Positions 63,254-64,000 of a DNA stretch of 64,000 nucleotides are shown one piece after another. The number at the start of each line of letters is the position of its first letter. Position 1 is the stretch's first letter. Below the pieces are notes generated by a model. The model was given only the letters and a program-made list of their open reading frames with translations, ran no database searches and was not told the DNA's origin. The stretch comes from Ureibacillus massiliensis 4400831 = CIP 108448 = CCUG 49529. GTDB taxonomy: Bacteria > Bacillota > Bacilli > Bacillales_A > Planococcaceae. The stretch spans positions 124,001-188,000 of the forward strand of contig NZ_JPVQ01000001.1 of NCBI RefSeq assembly GCF_000772965.1. Direction: 5' to 3'. The translations under genes and the position numbers were made by a program.

Positions 63254-64000
63254 ATGATACCATTTACAGCATTGTTCGGTTCAGTAGAACAAGGAATCAT
63301 CTATGCAATTATGGCACTCGGAGTGTATTTAACATTCCGAGTGTTAGATTTTCCAGATTTAACGGTTGACGGAAGCTTTGTAACAGGGGCAGCTACAGCG
63401 GCGATGATGATTGCATTTGGCTACCATCCGATTTTAGCTACATTAACGGCGGTTGTTGCTGGATTTATTGCAGGATGTATGACTGGTTTATTACATACTA
63501 AAGGAAATATCAATCCGCTTTTGTCAGGGATTTTAATGATGATTGCATTGTATTCCATCAATCTACGAATTATGGGCCTTACTTCAGAAGATGCAATTGT
63601 ACGCCCAAGTATTCCGTTGTTAAACGAAGAAACAATTTTTTCACAGTTTCAAAGTTTTTGGAGTAATTTAGGAATTGACGATGCATTAACAAGCTTTGTG
63701 AAAGATACTTTAGGATTTGAGACAGCACCTCAAACATGGGGAACAATTCTAGTTGTTTTAGTAATTACAATTACTATTAAAATGATCGCAGACTGGTTCT
63801 TAAAAACAGAGGTTGGGTTAGCAATCCGTGCAACAGGCGATAACAAAAGAATGATTCGAAGCTTCTCAGCGAACACGGATTCATTGATCGTATTAGGCTT
63901 AGGTCTTTCCAATGCATTAGTTGCATTTTCTGGAGCATTAATCGCTCAATATTCTAAATTCTCAGATGTGAATATGGGGATTGGGATGATTGTCATTGGT
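63254..64000 (+). CDS. ABC transporter permease, partial (runs off the window)
   Basis: At least 249 residues, no stop before the window end. ATG 63254 with AAGGAG upstream. LGVYLTFRVLDFPDLTVDGSFVTGAATAAMM and GLAIRATGDNKRMIRSFSANTD fit the LivH/RbsC-like permeases that partner ABC_sub_bind lipoproteins. About seven membrane helices are visible. The ATPase gene is expected beyond the edge. Confidence 0.9.
   Translation, partial: MIPFTALFGSVEQGIIYAIMALGVYLTFRVLDFPDLTVDGSFVTGAATAAMMIAFGYHPILATLTAVVAGFIAGCMTGLLHTKGNINPLLSGILMMIALYSINLRIMGLTSEDAIVRPSIPLLNEETIFSQFQSFWSNLGIDDALTSFVKDTLGFETAPQTWGTILVVLVITITIKMIADWFLKTEVGLAIRATGDNKRMIRSFSANTDSLIVLGLGLSNALVAFSGALIAQYSKFSDVNMGIGMIVIG

Overview
The window looks like a chromosome segment of a low-GC, Gram-positive, endospore-forming member of the Bacillales, most like the Lysinibacillus/Ureibacillus/Solibacillus group. 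The reasons are strong GGAGG-type ribosome binding sites, sigma-A promoters, CsoR, T-box and preQ1 leaders, LexA-type SOS boxes, an SLH-domain surface protein and DUF2642-like small proteins. This placement is inferred from gene content only. I saw no tRNA or rRNA gene.

Layout. 0-5 kb: a coiled-coil protein, two small DUF2642-like proteins, and a polysaccharide cluster in which two glycosyltransferases are broken (one nonsense codon, one frameshift) while the pyruvyl transferase is intact. 5-11 kb: SDR dehydrogenase plus small partner facing an AraC regulator, a quinone oxidoreductase, a MATE exporter and a ZIP metal transporter. 11-15.3 kb: copper homeostasis locus csoR-copZ-copZ-copA with three CsoR-box-like sites, then a DUF1541 lipoprotein. 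15.6-27.5 kb: aminotransferase, holin-like protein, topB, Na/Pi cotransporter with a possible PhoP-box array, Cys-tRNA deacylase, membrane proteins, kbl and a two-P-loop ATPase-like protein. 27.7-35 kb: metNIQ methionine importer, a YtrA-type regulator with its ABC transporter, and divergent mtnE/mtnU.

35.6-46.2 kb: a complete type I-B CRISPR-Cas locus (cas6-cas8b-cas7-cas5-cas3-cas4-cas1-cas2, cas4 carrying a nonsense codon) followed by a 30-repeat array. Directly upstream of cas6, on the opposite strand, is the most interesting object in the window. It is a crRNA-like unit of two degenerate repeats around a 27-nt spacer. The first 19 nt of that spacer match the DNA just upstream of the cas6 ribosome binding site at 18 of 19 positions. 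The one mismatch is guide position 12, and a 5'-CCT PAM-like triplet flanks the target. I read it as a CreR-type guide by which Cascade could repress its own operon.

46.4-55.8 kb: SLH protein, a DUF5704 protein that looks C-terminally truncated, an orphan solute-binding lipoprotein, an isochorismatase-family hydrolase, an SOS locus (Y-family polymerase plus YolD, split by a 21-bp tandem repeat, facing a frameshifted coiled-coil gene), and an SDR-type threonine dehydrogenase. 55.8-60.7 kb: leftward trpDCFBA operon without trpE or trpG. Its leader carries a tryptophan T-box preceded by eight regularly spaced (G/T)AG triplets that resemble a TRAP site. 60.8-64 kb: a tiny phospholipase A2-like protein, queT under a preQ1-I riboswitch, and the start of an ABC importer operon that runs off the window.

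Genes that may work together: Kbl (24.9 kb) and the threonine dehydrogenase (54.8 kb) form the threonine-to-glycine route although 29 kb apart. MtnE and MtnU form a transaminase/omega-amidase pair. CsoR, CopZ and CopA sense, chaperone and export copper. Cas6, Cas8b, Cas7 and Cas5 would form the Cascade that could use both the array crRNAs and the proposed regulatory guide.
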